This document shows positions 36,580-49,300 of a DNA stretch of 64,000 nt, one piece after another. This DNA comes from Physcomitrium patens (taxonomy: Eukaryota > Streptophyta > Bryopsida > Funariales > Funariaceae). Numbering within the stretch: the stretch's first letter is position 1; each line of letters opens with the position of its first letter. The notes beneath the pieces were generated by a model. The model saw only the letters and a program-made list of their open reading frames with translations, did no database searches and had not been told where the DNA came from. Location: assembly GCF_000002425.4 (NCBI RefSeq), contig NC_037275.1:3479646-3543645 (forward strand), given 5' to 3'. Made by a program: the position numbers and the translations under genes.

Positions 36580-37970
36580 CAATCTTATATATTCAAAAGA
36601 CACTATCATATAAGATAATTTTTTATTTGAAAATATACTAGATATCTAGCTGTAGAGAGTTTAGTTTTAACTTCTTGGACAAGTTCCAATAAATGATGTA
36701 TTCTTATTATAGAGGCCAAATAAATATAATAGTATCAAAAGATATTTTACTGATAAAATCTTTTTATATTTAAGAAGCTTTACATATAAGGCTTTCTAAA
36801 GAATCTAGTAATGTCCTAATATCCTTTGCTATACCAAATCATAACTAATTAATTTCCAATGAGTTTGATTTCCCATAAATTCAAAGAAAATCCATAATCC
36901 TCTTACAAAAATTTATCTTTATATCATGAATTTTTCAAAGCTCCATATCTCCATCTTTCACATATATACAAAGTCTTGGCTTCCAAAAATCCCTTTACTT
37001 TGCATAAAATATCCAAATTATTGCAAAATCCTTTCAAAACATTTTTTTTCAAGAAATTTTTTTTTCTCTTTAAACTTTAGAAATTCATATCTCTTGATAT
37101 GAATATTTAATTTTTTCAAATTTCTAGATAATACAGACTTTATTTTAAATTTTATTACAAAAATAATGAACCATAAATCTACGAAAAATCATTAGATAAA
37201 TTAGAAATTCTAATAGGTGCTTTAAATCCTAATTTACAAGTACCTGAGTACCATTTTTTTTATATTTTAATAATTCAAAATTTAAATAATACAAAATTTA
37301 TGTATAAAATTTAGTAATATAATAATATATATATTTTTAGAAATTTTTAGCCAAAATCTTATCAAATTACTTAAGATAAAGTTTAAAACACAACTATTAG
37401 TAAAATAGGTGACTTACTGCTCTTAGATTGCAAGTATTGACTTCAACTTCCTATAACTCCTGTATCTCACCTTAGAATTAATTAAGAAATATATAAAATC
37501 ATATAAAATTTGTACCAAAATTATAACCAAAAACCTAAATTCTTTGATCTTAGCCTCATAAGTTTAAATGGCCTCAAAAAAATAACTCTAATTCCTAATA
37601 AGGCCATAAGTAACCTCCTTAAAGTCCATTAGACATGAATTTTGGCCAATAAGAAGAGAATTTTTTATCATCCATCTCCATTCATCCATACGAATGTCCT
37701 AACTATCCTTTTTTCTACCGAAATTCCTCTCCAATTCTTTTTTTTATAATATCTACATAATATATTTCCTAAACTTCAAATAAAAGAAACATTTCTTTTT
37801 TCAAGAGTCACCAATATCTAATAAAGGTGGCTCTAAATATATAAAACTATTATCAATATAAAATCAACCTCAATAATAGTTCTTTTAAATTAACTACTTC
37901 AAAACAATAATCTAATCACATTTTGTAACCAATTAAATCTAATAATATGACTTTTACTACATTATATAGT

Positions 37971-37975
<5 letters not shown>
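36580..37975 (-). repeat. Long dispersed repeat R1, copy 2
   Basis: The reverse complement aligns with 1-1415 across most of its length. The start, read on the minus strand, is TGTAGTAAAAG near 37970, an LTR-like TG end. A TA microsatellite abuts it. Confidence 0.6.

Positions 37976-37976
<1 letters not shown>

Positions 37977-38005
<29 letters not shown>
37977..38005. repeat. TA microsatellite
   Basis: Uninterrupted TA units directly beside the outer end of R1 copy 2. Confidence 0.9.
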
Positions 38006-38008
<3 letters not shown>

Positions 38009-38593
38009 TTATTTTTACATGGTAGCCAAATCACAACATAATAAAGTCATGAAAATACTTATAATTAAATGGATTATGAAACCATTAGAATGAAGTCAAT
38101 CAAATCTTCAATTCAAGTCAATTAAGACTTTAGCTCATATTAAGATATAAAATTTGAGAACTTTCAACCATATGCAAGTAGAAGATGATCCTTAAGCCTT
38201 AACTATTATATTCTTTTGTCATGTCATATTTAAAGAAAATCAATAGAATGGAATCAGATAGGTAGAGCTTAAATAAGATTTTATCTGAGGTTATATATAT
38301 GCCTCTAAAATATTTGGAAGAATTATTAAGTAGCAGTCTTTAGTATTGACCCAACATCTCTTTGATAAGCCCTAGATTTTTTAAATTATGAGTTTTTCAT
38401 ATACATAAAGCTAAGATGCAAGTATATTAGGATGTATGGAACAATCAGATTTTTTACTTCTTTTGAAGTCACAATTTGGTTTGGATAATATAACAATAAA
38501 CCAAATGCATAGAGGCAGCTTGAAAAGAGCTACAAATTACAAAGAGACACATTCTATGACATAAAATAAACTAGATCTTATTAAGTGAATAGA

Positions 38594-38597
<4 letters not shown>

Positions 38598-38630
<33 letters not shown>

Positions 38631-38675
38631 ATATCTATATGTGTGTGTGTGTGTGTGTGTGTTTGTGTGTGTGTG
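38598..38675. repeat. Compound TA / GT microsatellite
   Basis: TA units pass through TATC-type units into a GT run of about 35 bp. Confidence 0.9.
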
Positions 38676-39961
38676 AGACAGAAGAGGGTTTCTTTCTTCA
38701 TACAATGATGTAATTTTGTTCCAAATTTACACTTATTTTAAATATGCTTTATTATTGGATTCTTTGTTTGGTAAAGATATACTAAGTTAGTAATTAGGAG
38801 AATATAAGCCATAGTATAAAGAACAAAAAAAGCTTCTTGATATTATAAAAGATGCATCAGATCCTATTTGAGCAAATACAACAAAGGCAAGTATAAATGT
38901 AAATTTTTATTTTTTTATTACTAAATAGATATACTAAAATAGAATCCATGTAAGATCTTATTGCCAAATAATATATCTTTCTTATATTACTTTATACATA
39001 TGAGTCAATGAATGCTCAAAAAGAGACTTAAGATTGTTGAGGAAGTAGAAAAGGAGTGATGAAGGATCTTTTTAGGATTATATAAGTTGAGATAGAATAA
39101 TGTTTGGAATAAGCAATAGGTGCTTATAGAGAGAACCTTCCTTTGGCTTATATTTCATTGATTAGTTGCTATCAATACATGGTATAGTCAAATAAAAGAC
39201 TCCATCAATTAATGTTGTCTTAAATGCCTCACAAGCAAGGACAATACAATGCTTTATTATTTTTGGAAGTATTTTAGGACAACTAAATCATGACACTAGG
39301 AATTTAGGATCTTAAAAAAAGTAACAAAGTTATAGAATGTGCTCCATTATACACAAAATATGGTCCTAGGCATGCAACAAAATGCTAGGAATATAAACCA
39401 TGATAATTTAGCCAATAGCCTCGTAAATATATACAAAAGATGTAGATACTAAAAGAAGCAATTCTAGTCAACTTGCATGTCAAAAAGAAGGCCAAAGCAC
39501 TATTATACAAGAACTTAGCTTTACATGGAAATATGGCATTTTTACATATAGGATTATGAGAAGGTTTAATAAGATAAATGGATTTTGGCTTCTACAAAGA
39601 GAGATAATAATCTAGGACTTCTAAATAGAATGCAATGATGTATCTTTCAATGATAGAAATTAGCACAATGAAAAGATACATAGTTTGTTGTGGCTGAGCT
39701 TCATTGATTGTAAGAAACTTGCCTAGGTATTAATCCGATCCAAAATTTAGAAGTTATCAAATAAAACAACAACTTTTTTAGCAAAATTTCAATATTAATG
39801 GAATTCCAATGAATCAATAGATGTATGGGAGTCAAAAGTTCTTAAATAAAAAATTATTTGTCCTAATCTAAGTTACCAAAGTCTTTAGTTAGATCATACT
39901 TATGTATAAGTCTTGGCTAGACTTAGTTAGAACATTTGTATTTTTTTAAACCTTTATCTCG

Positions 39962-40012
<51 letters not shown>
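39962..40012. repeat. TA microsatellite
   Basis: About 25 TA units, the longest in the window. Confidence 0.9.
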
Positions 40013-40019
<7 letters not shown>

Positions 40020-40851
40020 TTGTCAAAAAAATATAAAATATAAAATAAAATAAGATATAAGAAATTTAAAACTTACCATGAAAATACTTCTCATCAAATC
40101 ATACTCTTAATTGAGTCATCCTTTCTTCTTCTAATAGTCAAAACTTAATAGCTAGTTATAGTTCTTTTGATATGATTGCAAAAGAACTTGACTTGCTTGC
40201 TATGTATTCTTTTGAATAAGTCTGATAGGATTGTTATTACTGCCTCCTTTACTTCTTTAATAGAACATTAGAAATTTTACAAATAAAAGATCTAAAATTC
40301 AAATCTAGATCTTAAAATAAATTATTTTAAAGATTATGTATCTCAAGTTAGAGATCTATGAAAAGATTGAATACTTATATTTATTAAGCCTTTGTTGTAG
40401 TACTTGGCAAGATGAAACTAAGCCAAGAGAAGTTTAGGAAGTTCACCAATTGATCCATATTTATGAAAATTAAAGACATATGGAACAAGAAAATTAGTAC
40501 TCGAAGCTACATTGATATTATTAGAATTTAATATATTAGAAGATAAAAGTTGAAGACTTGAATTGGAACATTGAATAATATTTGATATTAATTTTGGTAT
40601 GAATTTAGAAAGAATGATTTTAATATTAGATTTTAATGATATCTCAATCATTATTTGCTCAAATTCTATATTAGAGATTGAAAATGATAGATTACCTAAA
40701 GACTCAAGCACATGATTATCTACTAGACTTATTAAAAGATTATATTAGTAAATTTATTATTTAAAAAAATAATGATGTTTTTGTTATCATTTCTTTTTTT
40801 TTAATTTTTTTGTAAAATTTTAGAATAATATAGAAATATTTAAGTACTAAA

Positions 40852-40891
<40 letters not shown>

Positions 40892-42890
40892 TTGATATAT
40901 ATTCCAAGATAATATCTTTTAAATTTATTCAATAAAAATCTAAAATATTTTTTGAAATTTTAACTATATAGAGAATTTTTAGACATTATGCCTTTTATTT
41001 TATTTTTGGACTAAACTCCTTTAGAGTTGTATATGATAACACTTCTAAGTTTTGACCTATATTTTTTGGGCTATTAGGAATTAAAGAGAGGTGGGGGTAT
41101 AAATAACCCCAAGGTTACTTTAAACTCCTATGAATGTACTCCTATTAAATTATTCAACAATTTTATTAAGCCATGTCTTACTCAATACTTGGAATTATCA
41201 CTTGATCTTAAGCTTATTCCAAAAATCTCATTTAATGCTATAGTATACATATATCACAAGCAATTTTTGAGCAATTTTTGAGCAATTTTTGAGTACTTTA
41301 TGACAAATTTAATTCTAATAGTGTTATAAATAAAGTTTTTTTTACAAAAATCCTAATTTTGGGCTTTTATACCTCTACTTTCTTTAATGAGATATTAAAA
41401 TAAATGATTTTTTTTATATAATCACTTAGTAATAAGAAAGAAAATGGCATATTATTAATGTACCTATACATCAATTTTTGCAATATTCTTCAAGTATGAA
41501 AGAATTGCTTCAAATTCTCCATTGATTTTTGAAAAAGTCAATACGTTTGTTAATAAGGAATTTAAATCTTCTCACTAAATTTTATTTTATTCTTGAAACA
41601 AGAAGGGCTATAAGTGAGCTACTTTAAGAGAAGAAAAAAGTAAAAAGAGACTTGCCAAGAAGCATTTACTTTAAAATAGAACTTGAAAAACCAAAGTTGA
41701 GTAGGATCAATAAAATAGATAATTAAGTCCTTCCTATGAGTCTCACTTATCTCTTTTAAATGGTCTTTTCTTCAATTGAAGTCGAATGTCATAGAATAAT
41801 ACTTTTGAAAAGATATATTTTAATAAATTTTCTAAGGAATTTGAAAAAAACTTCAATATTCTATATATAATATTTTTTTAAAAAAATCTTTCAACTTAAA
41901 TGTCTTTCTTTATCTTTATAGAGGGGCTAAAAAAACCAACAAAAATCAACTACTTTGAAGACATAGTAAATTATTGTTTATCTAGTTTACAAATATTTAA
42001 TCTAATTGCTTGTTTTAAAAATTAGTAGATCCAATACTTTATGTACTTTAGATCCTATATATTAATCATTTTTGCAATGATTTTATTTTAAATGTTTTGT
42101 ATTGGATTTTATTCATTTTTAAAATTTTTTATAATATTTTATTAGTCATTAAATTTATAATTATATTTGATGTGATTAGATTAAATATAATATTTTGATG
42201 CAAAAGAAATATTTCAAAAAATTTCAACAACATTAAATCCCCAAAATTTCAATTAGCTCAAAATTGTTAATTTGTTACATGTCAATTTTAGGATTTGAGT
42301 TTTAAGAGTCAAATGTACCACTATGAGTGCATGTGTAATTTAGACTATTGGTAGTTACTACAAATTTTTACACACAAATACAAGAGTTTTTTGCCAATAA
42401 AAAATAATTAAATCCTAGAAAAATATTAAAGAATTCTAAAAACTTAATATACAAGACCTGTAACCAATTTTTTTTAAGTAAATAATAAAATAAATAATAA
42501 AAAATGAACAAATAAATTTACAAATGAAAATTCACCAACTTTATAGTCCTTTCAAAACATCTTAATGCAAGAATACAATTAGGACTAAGCTTTTAATTGC
42601 TTTGCCATTCCAATAGGACTCTATTCTTTAATTTTACATATGCTTTTATGCCAAAAATTGAAAATGCAATTTGATACATAATACTAGGGCCTGTCAAAGT
42701 GCATATTATTTTCTCCTCAAAACTTTGCTTCTAAGTAGGGTCATTGGTCATGATGCCCTATTTTTGTGTTCATACCTCCAAATCACCTTCACTATGAAAT
42801 CCTGCTATAAATTACCAGTATTAGTTACCTCCCAGTGTGCACCATTCTCAGTTCAATAGTGGCATTGCCATTTGTAACTGGGCCCCTGGC

Positions 42891-45151
42891 TTAAGGGAGC
42901 TGATGTACAGGATGTTGAGAAGTCCCATCATCAAATTCATTCAATATTCCATTCTCTGACGCCCATGTATCAGAATCATCGGCAATATCCACCTTCCTGG
43001 CCAACATTGTTCGTACACACAACACGGCCGTATCAAGTAGTTGCACCTCCTCAACTTCCTCTTCGCTTGGAAGCATCCTTGGATCTTTCAGGTCTAGGAG
43101 CCTGTTCTCTTCATTCAATTTCCATGCCTGCAATATCAGAAGTTAATAAACCCAGAATTCATGTCAATTAATTATGCAGGTGATATGATTGAAAAATGGT
43201 TACTTAATGTTTCATCACAATTTCAGTAACCAGTGCTATCAGTTCATTACAATAGCCCAACACAGGCTGATTCATCTGGTGAAATGCAATTGTGCGCAAC
43301 CATTGTATGCAAACCAGCTGCAATGAAGCCAGAATGGAGGAATGCAGACACAAAATGGAACAACTGAAATGGAAGGAGAATTATAGTACCCGAGTGGGCA
43401 GATATATTTCGACCTCTGGCATCGTGAGGTCTCTGTTTCGCTTCCCACTCACGATCTCCAGCAACAGAACACCAAAACTAAAAACATCCGCCTTATGGCT
43501 TAACATGCTATGGCACATGTATTCCGGTGCCAAATATCCACTGCAAGTATTGGAATTGGCATTTAGTTACAGTGAATGACAAGACGAATTAGCTGTGCAA
43601 AAATCCTGAAGCTGCACCATAAGGCACAATTAGAATTTCAGTTGGACACAGCTGAATTTGATTGTAATCTTCAATGAAGAGGTGGAATGGAGGGTGAGAT
43701 AATTAGCACGAACATTGTTCCAGCACATTGATTGGTCAGTATGACGCTCTGTGCATATTCTATTGGACGCGCCAATCCAAAGTCTGCAATCTAGGGCTGA
43801 AAGTTCTTGTCTAGCAAAATGTTGCTAGCTTTGATGTCTCGGTGTACGATTCTAGATTGGGATGATGCGTGCAAATAGTACAATCCCTGCGCCACACCCT
43901 GGCATACATTTATCCTCGCTTGCCAATCCAACACCTGCTCATCGGTTGAAGTCCTACCTGTATACATTACAGAATTAGAATATTACCAAATTTATACAAA
44001 TCAGACAACAACTGGAGAACACTAGCATAGTTTGAAGTAATTTAATTCCAACAAGATAGATTGACTTGGGAGGATCAGCTGCTGCCCTTACTTAGAAGAA
44101 CCTTGTCCAGATCAGAGATATCCACGTATTCGTAGACAAGGAGTGTCTGCTTGTCATGGAGGCAGTAGCCCTTGAGGGTGACGAGATTGCGATGCTGAAG
44201 GTTGGAAATGAGGATCACCTCGTTGAGGAAGTCATTTGTCCCACTGTTGTCTCCAAAAACAGTTGCTTCACTGCCACCATCAAGTTGCTTGCCAAGATAC
44301 CCTGCACAAAAAAAAATTGTAAGTCAATATATTATTACATATGCAAACTTTAAACCCGTAGACATACGATGGGAGAAATTAATAGTACTTGATAGAGTGT
44401 GCTCTTAGCTTGTACACAGCTCCGTAGGCTCCTGCACCCAATTTCATTTCTGGAGCAAAGTTTTTGGTGGCCACTTGAAGCTCATTATAGTCAAACCTCT
44501 TGGCGCTGACATCAGCTTCATTGATTTCTGCACGTGAAGGTACACCAATGCAGATGGAGTATAGTTACAGATTTGCTTCAATATGGTGCAAAAAACTCTG
44601 GTGACTCAACCTACAAGCTGGTTGATGTAAAGCAGCTAAGCAATACTACTTAAACATGGCAGATTATTCACTCACTCTTCTGAAGGTCTCGAATATACTT
44701 GCGGTTCTGACGAAGGATGAGGACAAAGCACAGGATCAGCAACACAACTATGAGTGCAGAGCTTCCGGAACTGGCCATTATCACGACCTTCCAGTTCTTG
44801 TTGGACTCAGCAAATTCATAGAGAATGGTGAGGTCAGTACAGACATGCTGAGAAGTTTTCTTTTGCAGAACAATGCATCAGTAATGTTTTTAACCGAGTC
44901 TATGAAATAAAGAACAATTGATCGGAAAATAATTCTTACTTGCCAATGCGAGGGTATTGGATATTCAGCGATATCCACAATATGTAGAACACCATCTATG
45001 TCCAACCGATGTTGCAACATGGATTGCCCTCCAGACTGAAGATCAACACATTTTCAACAATCTAGCCATGAAAACTCGAACACAAGTGCCTCTGATTCAG
45101 GAAAGTTGAATGAATAGGTTGTAAATGGCAGCCTATGAAGATCGATGGAAG
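42891..45151 (-). pseudogene. LRR-receptor-like protein kinase pseudogene
   Basis: Seven exons can be read on the minus strand: 45151-44940, 44847-44676 (membrane span ALIVVLLILCFVLIL, then basic residues), 44527-44409 (FDYNELQVATKNF, glycine loop GAGAYGAVYK), 44301-44092 (VAVKQLF, LQHRNLVTLKGYC, LLVYEYV), 43957-43714 (HRDIKASNILL, DFGLA), 43540-43390 ([19 protein letters not shown]) and 43127-42891. Splice phases agree at every junction, and the kinase resembles plant LRR-VIII-like receptor kinases. The locus is broken. There is a stop in the first exon and a CT in place of GT at the donor after 44409. A one-base frame change follows VAVKQLF, and a TAG stands just before the DFG motif. About 14 residues around the RPSM region of the last exon are missing. 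Further ectodomain exons may lie up to about 45630 but could not be confirmed. Retained introns mean it arose by DNA duplication or decay in place. Confidence 0.75.
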
Positions 45152-46356
45152 CTGAACAGGTAAGCATGCCACATATTGCTATAAACAAATATATGCTTAC
45201 ACTCATGATTTAGCAAGAAGTTATTTTACAATATACGTATCAAAGGCCGGACTATTTAATGCTGTGTACGGGTAGACGCCCTTACAATTCCGAACGTGGC
45301 GTCTTCATTGGTGCAAATGCACTCCAGTTAGGGAAAAAGCCACCAGTTTTAAGGCCTGAAAGTTCAAGCACAGAGAGTGACTCCGAAAGCTGTGGGCCTC
45401 TGTACGATGCCGATATGTTGGACAACCCTGTGAAGAAGTTTGAACTTAGATTTCTGAATCACAAAGGGAAACACATGAAGGTCCATTATTGTCTACAATT
45501 GGTGTTATATAAGTAGTCAATTGTAGTCATAGACTGGAATCGATGCTGGTTGTGGCTAATGAATCCAACTTGTCCTTCCAAATATACAGGGCTTAATTGC
45601 ATCAACCTCCATGATCTAATGGCCCTGGTCTGCAACAGACAAATTCAGCAATCATATGACTCCCAAACTTCTCCAACCTGAAGTATACTACCAAGTGCCC
45701 ATGAGCTGAAAATTATTGAATTATCAATAAGGGGTGAATCTGCTTAAGTTAGTAGTGAAGATTAAATAAGTAAAGGGAAATACATCGATCTTTGCTTAAT
45801 GGTACATAGATGAGTGTATGGATGGTATCTAACTCACAATGCAATCACACTGCAAAGGTAGATGAAGTTTGGCAGTGGGCTTGTGAATTTGTTGCTAGAT
45901 ATGTCCTTGCATCACAATACCAACTCGTTCGGAAACATAAGCCAACTCAAAGAACTGAGTGACTAAATCTCATGGAATTAGTGACAATATAATGCCATAT
46001 TCTAAAAGTCAGAATGTCAACAATTGTTTCATATAGTGTTAATCAAGCAACAAATAGAAATGGATCTTGAACTTACTTTTGACACATGAATGAGAACCAG
46101 TTCATATTTGTTTAGAATGACAAGTTTAAATTGTCAAAAATATGATTAGTAGGAAACAAGAATCTTTAAAATCTATTCCAAGTTTAATTTTGAGATTTAG
46201 AAGAACTAAAACTTGCCAAATAACTAAAGAGAGCCATTATAACAAAGATGGAATTAGAATAAATGGATGCTATTTAACTCAACTCATAGAGGTTTTTATT
46301 GAAGAGCAGCAAGATCTTGCATAGTTGCCACCATATAGAGTTAAACCATAATAAGT
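45152..46356. other. 5' remains of the kinase locus and flank
   Basis: Balanced composition to about 45650, with an acceptor-like TCTGTTGCAG before 45629 on the minus strand, suggesting decayed ectodomain exons. An 85-codon plus-strand frame at 45259-45516 looks like a chance frame. Beyond 46000 the sequence turns AT-rich. Confidence 0.4.
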
Positions 46357-49300
46357 TGTTAATAGTTAAAAGACAACAAAGCATTAAAAGATATTACTAT
46401 AAAGGCAGCTAGGATAAGAAGAATCTAGGATTTAGTTGGATATAAGAAAGAAGAATGAAAATGATTAAGTTCATCTACAATTGATGTAAAATCTAGCTGT
46501 AAGTAAAGAGTGTTAGAAGTAAGAGTCATCTTAAACTTTACTTCATTTTTTGTACAACCTTGCTGATGCTAAGTATTGTGGCTTCTAATTTCTCTTTCTT
46601 CAATAGGTGATGGATCCACTAACATTCTTTTGTGAGTTTTTTTATAGTTTTATGAAGTCTTTCTTATTGTGTGGAGTACATCATATTGTTATTGTTGATA
46701 TTAGGATTTAAAATTCCTAACTTTTAGATTCATAACTAGATCTAGATCTTTGTTTGCTCTTATTTGTTGTTAAGTGCATCTTAAATTCAAGGTTTGATTT
46801 GTACCTTATGGTGATATTTTAGAATACTAGTATTATTTTTTCTTATTGATTAAGAACATTAGTAGACTAACATTATAATCTCATGTATTAAAAGAGCTTA
46901 AGGTGCTTAAAAGACCTCTTATAATATCTAAAAGTGATTTGTGAGCATAAAAATAATAAAAGAGTGAAAAATATGATTTGAGACATTTATATTGATCATT
47001 AAATTTGTGAGAGGTCCTAAAAGTGAAGTTGAAAGTGTTTTGAGAGTGAAAATGATAGTTTATTCACAAAGAAGGCATTCTGAGATTTTAAAGCAATAAT
47101 TTCTTTTTGCTGATTTTGAGAGCTTTAAGACTATTTTTCTTGATCTTTTTTGATACATCTCTTCCTATAACATGGCTTCAAGTGAAGGTGAAGGCTTGAG
47201 AGCAATTGAAAAGTTTAGAAGTAAGAATTTCTACCATTGAAAGGTCAAAATGGAGCTTTTGTTGGTTGCTTTAGACCTATGGAATATTGTAGATGAAAGT
47301 AGAGAGCATCCAAGCATGCATGCTAATACAAAGGAGAAAAAGGACTACAAAAGTCATGAAAAGAAGGCTTTTGGATTGATTGCATGTAATATAGATGAAG
47401 CCAACTTCTTCCATATTATCTTTTCAAAGGACTAATAGAAGCATGGAGGATTCTTTACAACATCTATGAGAGCAAGAACTTATCCAACATCATCTATACA
47501 AGGAAGAAATTCTTCACATGTAAGATGGAAGAAGTTGAAGATCTCATAGCATACATCAATAAGATAAAGGCACTTAGAAATCAACATGTAATTGTTAACA
47601 AGCCTTTAGAAGAAGCAGATGTTGTTATGACTCTATTCATGAGCTTACCAGAATTCTACAACTATTTCATTGTGGCTTTGAAATCCATCAAGATCAAAGA
47701 ACTTACAATGAATTACATGATAGTAAGAGTTAGCCATAAAGTAACCAAAAAGAAAGAAAAAAAATCTCAAAATAAAGATTCAGTACTTTACTCATGACAA
47801 GGCAAGGACAACTATTCAAAGCAATGAGGTAATGTCAAAACTTGCTTCATTTGTGGCAAAGTAAGACATTTTGCCACAAATGAAGCAAGTTTGCTACAAG
47901 GGCAAAAAAATAAAAATAAAAGAATGCAAATAGTGTACAAGATAAATTTGTAAGATAAGATTATGCATTTATAACAATAAATGAGACTTATATAGCTGCC
48001 ATGTCAAGATGGATTGTATATTTAGGTTGTTCCAAGCATATGATACCTTATAAGTATTTATTTGACACTTATGAGGTTATTTTAGAATCAAATGTGATTT
48101 TGGTAGATAGTGGCATATGTGAAGCCATTGGAATTGGTTCTATTATGGTAGAAGTTGTTGTGAATAGACAAACCAATAGGATTAGATTCAAAAATATCTT
48201 TCATATGCCCAAAATGAAGCAAAACCTACTTTTAGTGAGTAAACTTATAATAGAAGGTTTTATGGTTCAATTCAACAAGAATAGATATTTTATAAAAATA
48301 TTGTATAGAAACATGGTTGCCAAAGGCTCTAGATAGGGGAATTTGTACTACCTCAAGTATAAGAAGGTTAATAAAGTGGAGGTAGTTGTATTTACTAAGT
48401 TTACATCAAATCAAGATAAGTTGAATATATGGCATTATTTCCTTGGCCATTTGAATGTAAAGAGTATGGCAAAGCTTAAGTCTATGGTAAGTAGCTTAAA
48501 TCTTGGTAAAACAAGCCAAAATATAATATAACTTGCATGTGAATAATGCATATAAGGCAAACAACAAAGGGCCTCATTTTCAAGTGGTGTAGCAACATAT
48601 GTCATAAAATTGTTGGAGATTGCCCATTTTTATGTATATAGATCTATAAAGAATATAAATATTGAAGGAACAAGGTATTTTCCTATTTTCATTGATGATT
48701 TTTCAAGAAAAATTTGGATTTATATTCTTAAAGTAAAGAGCGAGTGCTTTTGGGTGTTTAAAGAATTTAAAGCACTAGTTGAAAAAAAAAGTGAGTGTAA
48801 GATTAAAATTCTGTATATGGGCAATGGAGATGAGTACATGTCTAAGTAATTTGATGTTTATTTGAAGAATGAAGGAATTACTAAACAAACAAAAACTCCA
48901 TATACTCTACTATCCGAGTAGAGAGAATTTGCTTCAAGAAAATGCTAGGCTTTTGGCTATGACTAATTATTCAATCAACCTTTAAAATAAGAGAAGTCCT
49001 AAGTTTATACATAGATTTTTTCTTTTTGAGCAATTACACCAAATACATAAGCTTCAAGTAACCAACAACATCCAAAATATGATAAAATCCTCTAAAACAT
49101 TGTATATGCTTATGTGAAAATTTTTCCAAACTTCAACACCTCATATCTCCTAATCTGACTATCCAAATAAATTTAAATTTTACATGAGATATTGATATAT
49201 TTTTATTAACTTCTATAATAAATTTTAACTTCAAATTCATTGCGAATCTTGAGATATCTTAAAAACCCTAATAGTCACTTTAAACCCTTGATTTTATACA

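Larger units (their letters stand above)
38006..42890. other. AT-rich DNA, unassigned, with microsatellites
   Basis: Nearly 4.9 kb with no recognisable gene. TA or TA/GT arrays lie at about 38598-38675, 39962-40012 and 40857-40888. Three units of AGCAATTTTTG lie near 41262-41292. A 97-codon open frame at 40418-40711 on the minus strand is Ser/Ile/Leu/Asn-rich and resembles no family. Probably old transposon remains too decayed to name. Confidence 0.4.

Noticed and set aside
40418-40711. 97-codon minus-strand frame rich in Ser, Ile, Leu and Asn
   Set aside because: Composition is what AT-rich DNA gives by chance. No motif and no neighbour to support it.
45259-45516. 85-codon plus-strand frame near the kinase locus
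   Set aside because: It lies antisense to likely ectodomain remains of the kinase pseudogene and has no recognisable features.
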